From Wuchereria bancrofti (lineage: Eukaryota > Nematoda > Chromadorea > Rhabditida > Onchocercidae), in contig SSBO01000003.1 in the NCBI GenBank assembly GCA_005281725.1, positions 8,912,479-8,976,478 on the forward strand: 64,000 bases of DNA, in the 5' to 3' direction. How positions within the stretch are numbered: the first letter of the stretch is position 1; each line of letters starts with the position of its first letter. A program made the position numbers and the translations under genes. Below, one piece after another: positions 59,630 to 64,000 of the stretch. The notes under the pieces were generated by a model. It was given only the letters and a program-made list of their open reading frames with translations, was not told the origin of the DNA and did not search any database.

Positions 59630-59830
59630 AAACGGGGGCCATTTTAGCGCTAGGCTCATTTTCGCCCTTCTTTGCATGCCAATATCTCCAATTATCTTGG
59701 CTCAATCTCATTCATTTCATTTTTCTGATGCAAATCATACAACAATGATTTGATATACTCCAAGTTACTTCTATAGAAAAGATAATTACTCCCGAGAAAT
59801 CTCGATTACTGGTATTTTAGTGTTATCATA
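59630..59830. other. Isolated GC-richer island behind a poly(A) run
   Basis: Directly after an 18-base A run comes 'cgggggccattttagcgcta' and about 190 bases of balanced composition, then AT-rich DNA again. On the minus strand the island ends in a T run, as a polymerase III transcript would; alternatively it is a retroposed fragment. No open frame or tRNA fold was recognised. Confidence 0.4.
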
Positions 59831-60395
59831 AAATTACATTTTTTTTTACACATCACTTACTACCATATATCTTTGCTAGTTTAGCTTTTTTTTCAAAAAA
59901 AAAAAAAAGAAATTTTTATTAACATTTAAAAATTTTTTAATTTACATCTAAATTTTTTCATTTTCATCTTAAAATATTTCTATTTCTTTTTCCTTTTTTT
60001 ATTTTCAGTTTTAAAATGATTTAAATTACCTAAGTGTAATATAAATTTTAAAAATAAAGAATTTAAAAGGATTAAAAGAATTTTTATTTTTGAATTTAAA
60101 TAAATTGAACTAACAAATAAAATTCTTTTTTTTTTTCAAACGAACAAAAAAAATAAAATTTAAGACATTAATGGAAATAATTACATTTTTATTTTATATG
60201 TCACTTAATAGAAATCTTAAAATATTAATCTTTTCAAGCAAATCATTTAATGAGTAATGATCTAAATAAAAAAAAAAAGTAATTCTCTTAGAAAAAAAAA
60301 ATGAAAATTTTTTTTTCAGGTTATGCAATCATTTCCGTCATAAAAATTGCAATTACAATTTATTATTTGATAAATTTTAGCTTATTTAAATTGAA

Positions 60396-60412
60396 TAAGC
60401 TAGCCTAGCTTA
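60396..60412. repeat. Short perfect palindrome
   Basis: 'taagctag' c 'ctagctta', 8-bp arms around a single C. Confidence 0.85.
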
Positions 60413-60832
60413 ATTGTTATAAAATAATAATTTAATATGATAGTAATTCTTATCAAATAACAATTTAATATGATAGCCAATGATAAAAACTTACAAACAA
60501 ACAATAAATTTAATTAAACTTAAAATGAATTAAAAAATTTAATTGCATTTAATTAAAATTTAAATGATGAAATAGAACTTATACCATGCATGAAGTTAAG
60601 TTATAATTACCCTATCATTTATCAAAATTATCATATAATAATAATAATTTCTTTTAAAAACAGTTAGCAATTTTTTTTTTTTTTTTGCTTTTTTACACTT
60701 ATTTTTTTTATCTCTCAAAAATTATAGGATGAACAAAAATGTTCCAATTTCATATCCACAGGGAAAACATTAACTATTACTATTACTACTACTACTATTA
60801 TTGATGCTGAAGTATTCATAGAGCCTAGTTCT

Positions 60833-60855
60833 AGGCCTAGTCCTTCACTAGGCCT
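60833..60855. repeat. 9-bp perfect inverted repeat
   Basis: Arms 'aggcctagt' and 'actaggcct' around 'ccttc'; a further 'gcctagt' lies just upstream at 60822. Confidence 0.9.
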
Positions 60856-61036
60856 AACAATACTTTCATCTTCCTTTTATATCCATTTTTATTTTTCTTC
60901 CAACAAACATACATGAATTCAATCCTACTCTTCTTTTCTCTCTACTTTATCCATCTAACTATTTCAAACTAATCGACTAAATCTTTAAATAGCCAAGAAA
61001 AAGCTACCAGTATGACATTAAATTTTCAATCATCGC

Positions 61037-61160
61037 CACTAGCCATTGCTCATCATCATCGTCATCATTATCATTATCATCATCATCATTATCATCATCA
61101 TCATTGATTTACTTTCACAAGAAATTCATCATCATCATTGATTTACTTTTACAAGAAATT
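61037..61160. repeat. (CAT)n microsatellite with a 34-bp duplication
   Basis: Imperfect 'cat/tat' units from 61037, then 'atcatcatcattgattta' plus 'caagaaattc' twice with a 34-bp period. Confidence 0.88.
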
Positions 61161-62159
61161 CAACTATAAACAATCACTGATTTTATTCTAAACATTTATT
61201 ATTAGCTTATTTACTACTTATTCTAATTATGCAAATTTTGCATGTTTCCACTTCATTATCTTATTTTGATAAAATCATTTAAAATTTGTCAAACTATTAG
61301 CCAACAATTGGTTAATAACACGAAGGTTTGTCATTAAATGTGCAAAAAAAAAAAAAAGTTATCAATCAATTTTGCTATTAACTTTTTATTAATCAATTTT
61401 ATCATTAATTTTTTTTATTGAATTATTGATTAAAGTAAAGCATTTAATTATTGCAGTTTTTGAATATAAATAATTTTGGATAAATTATTGATATTATTGT
61501 TATTTTTAGATAAAATATTATAAAAATTCATTTCAAAATTATAAAATACCACGATTAAAATATACAAAAACGATTAGAAATAAAGAAAAAAACAAATGAC
61601 TACTTTACATTTTGCACTTTTTTGAAAACATTTAATATCTTTGATTTTAACAAATTTAATTTTCAAAATTGATAATATTTTTTTGCAATAAAAATTTAAT
61701 CATTTCAAGCGTTTTTTATAAAAATAAATTTTTTCAAATATTTTAAAGTATTTTTTTATATTTCAACAAAAATTTTCTTTTTATAACAAAATATTAGTTT
61801 TATGAACAATTTGTTATAATATATTTTAAATACATTCATACTTATTTATTTTTTTCTTTTTTTGAATATTTCAATACTGCGCTATTGCCAAAACCTTTGA
61901 TAAAAGTGTTATTTAAATTTTTTGAATATTTCAATAAAATTATCAATATCAAATTTTCTAGTAAAGGAATTTTAATTTTAATCTTTTTATTCTTTCTATT
62001 TTTTTTCTCTTATTTATTTCCATTACTCTGCTAATTGCTTGTTGAAATTATTCCTTTTGAATGAATTAAAATGAGTTTTTCATATTAATTTCATCATAAA
62101 TTACCTTACCTACACTAATTAATTAATTCTTATTTTGTAAGATTTATTTATAACCTAGA

Positions 62160-62470
62160 AATGGATGCCCGCGTAAGAATAATGTGGGAATGATTGACCG
62201 GATAGAATATAAATGATTCAGGTTTGATGATCTGATAGGTATAGATGAAATCTAAGAGTAATAAGCAAATAAGCAGAATTTATTGAGACTAATGATCGCA
62301 TTGATAAAAAGCTTGACCGGATTGATAAAAACTCTGACCGGCTTGATAAAAAGTCAAGATAATGATTGGGTAGTTGAATATGATTCAGGAATAATCACCG
62401 GATAAGTAAATGCAAGTAGCAACCGGATAGTCCAAGTGATGCAGGAGTAATGATTAGATAGAAGAGTTTT
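62160..62470. other. Less AT-rich patch with ACCGG/GATAA motifs
   Basis: About 300 bases richer in G than the surroundings, with 'accgg' at five places and many 'gataa' or 'gatag' words. It contains the 21-bp tandem repeat at 62300-62355. No long open frame. Confidence 0.5.
62300..62355. repeat. 21-bp tandem repeat, 2.7 copies
   Basis: 'attgataaaaagcttgaccg' type units start at 62300, 62321 and 62342. Confidence 0.85.
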
Positions 62471-64000
62471 GTTTTAAATTCTTTTATTCTAAAATTTTAT
62501 TTTAGTCTGTAATCAAGTTGATAAAGTTGAACAGATCATAGCTGATAAACAAATTTGGCAAAATCGATGAGAGAACTTTTTACAAGTTCATTTATTTCTT
62601 AAAAAGACATTTAAAAATTTTTACTAATTGCAATTTTTCAGTTAATTACTTAATTACTCATATATTTGCTATTGTTTTTAAATATTTTGCTAATTTAATT
62701 ATTTTACTTGTATGCCTATTTAAATTTTTGTAAATCTTTAAAAAACAATAAGGTTTTATTAAAATTTAATTACAATTTAACTATGTTACGATGAAAAAAT
62801 TTGTTTCTACTTCAAATTTTTTTCATTTTAGATTTTAAATATACTAATTCTAACTTTAACAGATTGCTATTTTCTTGCAATCATATTACTAAATAATATT
62901 ATTACATTATCATAATTCCATACAAAAAAAAATTTTTTTTTTTTCAAGCAAATATTTTATTATTTCAATATTAAACATTTCTATCGATCTACAATAAAAA
63001 ATACTTTCAAATTAAATTTATCATTCAATCATTTTTAAATTATATTATCAAATTGATCACAAAAAAAAATTTTTTCATGTTTCTTACATTTAACAATTTA
63101 TTTCACGTCATTTTTTAAAGTTTCCTCTCAAAATATTTCATTCCCATTTTCATTTTTCTTTTTCACTATTTAAATTAGTGCATTTTCATTTATTTTCCTT
63201 TCTTTTCCTTTTTCCTTTTTCTTTTGGCGGAAAGATCCATTTATTTTGTAAACACTTGCGCCTTGCGCTTCATTCATTCTTTTATCTCTTATCTAATTAT
63301 TTCAAACAAAACTAATACTTTAGTAACAAAAAAAAAAAAAAAAAAAAGAACACACTACACAAATCATTGTTGTATTTAAAATTTTTGCGACATCCTGAAA
63401 TTGCCTAAAATCGGCAATCTTTATCAGTAATGGAAACTACTCAATCATCCGGAATTCCTGATTAGAAATTTTTTTACAGAAAAAAAAAAACTTTTTTCGT
63501 TTTAAAAAAGGACACATGCATACATCATAAATAACAAATTCTCTCATAATTTTTTCTTTCTATTTTTTCTCATTTTTTTTGTTTTTTTTTTTTTTTTGGT
63601 TAGCAATGAAATGAAGAAGAAAAATTCGTATTTGATGCTTATTCGTTTCCTAATTTCATTTCATTTATTTTTTTTAGCTTCTTCTTGCTATATTATATTG
63701 ATACATTGATTAATATATTAGCATATTTTATAAATGAAAAAATCATAAATTTAAAGCTTAACGAAAAAAAATTTTCTTTTTTTTTGAATTTTAATTGTAA
63801 TTTTCTTTTTTTTGAATTTTAATTGTATTTTTCTTTTTTTTTTGAGTTTTTACTATTAAAATTAAAATTACTACACATTGTAATATAAAAGTATAGTTTT
63901 AAGCTATTTATACTATAAAATTAATTAATAAAACTTTATGCTAAAATTTTAACATTATATCACTAATACTTTCAAGGTGATAAATTGAAATGATATTTTA
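62471..64000. other. AT-rich end of window
   Basis: No gene seen. Long homopolymer runs (for example 63333-63348 and 63583-63597). Confidence 0.45.

Noticed and set aside
60020..60042. Sequence resembling the nematode SL1 leader ('tttaaattacctaagt')
   Set aside because: Several mismatches, no donor site after it and no Sm-binding site or snRNA-like context; best explained by chance in AT-rich DNA.
1..64000. CRISPR arrays, bacterial operons or tRNA genes
   Set aside because: No spacer-like arrays, ribosome binding sites or tRNA folds were seen; the spliced gene structures are eukaryotic.

Overview
The window is a 64 kb piece of a very AT-rich eukaryotic genome. The spliced genes have small exons and short introns, mostly with TTTCAG-type 3' splice sites, and there are probable spliced-leader acceptors a few bases upstream of two start codons. 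These traits, together with a nematode-type serpentine receptor and a nematode-type trehalose-6-phosphate synthase carrying a C-terminal HAD domain, point to a nematode, probably a parasitic clade III (filarial-type) worm. The species cannot be named from the sequence alone.

Layout. 0.9-1.3 kb: the last two exons of a + strand gene whose helical, acidic C-terminus resembles IFT140. 4.3-6.5 kb: an intact six-exon 7TM receptor of 342 aa. 6.8-9.6 kb: a GC-richer block of broken open frames with remnants of an RTE/BovB-like non-LTR retrotransposon (endonuclease and RT C-terminal pieces), a 30-bp minisatellite and a perfect hairpin. 12.4-13.2 kb: three exons of an SSU72 phosphatase, disrupted by two tandem duplications and lacking the exons for the catalytic loop and the C-terminus, so most likely a pseudogene. 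18.8-31.3 kb: a complete 25-exon trehalose-6-phosphate synthase (about 1262 aa), the main gene of the window. 33.7-36.0 kb, minus strand: a four-exon divergent Rho GTPase, RhoA-like in numbering but with Glu at the Gln63 position and no CAAX box. 36-64 kb: about 28 kb in which I find no convincing gene, only AT-rich low-complexity DNA, minisatellites and short palindromes.

Four N gaps (1-10 N) are each flanked by matching direct repeats (153, about 1540-2115, 158 and 187 bp). These look like unmerged contig overlaps rather than biology, and one falls on an exon of the trehalose synthase gene, so that exon appears once whole and once truncated. At the second gap the two copies differ by a 576-bp tandem duplication, which may reflect two haplotypes.

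The genes do not form an operon or a shared pathway. The synthase makes trehalose 6-phosphate, and its C-terminal domain retains the HAD phosphatase signature residues. The Rho protein and the receptor are unrelated signalling genes. I see no clearly new multi-gene system. The most unusual observations are the intron hairpin and odd 3' splice sites in the synthase gene, the Q63E/no-CAAX Rho, and the gap-associated duplications.
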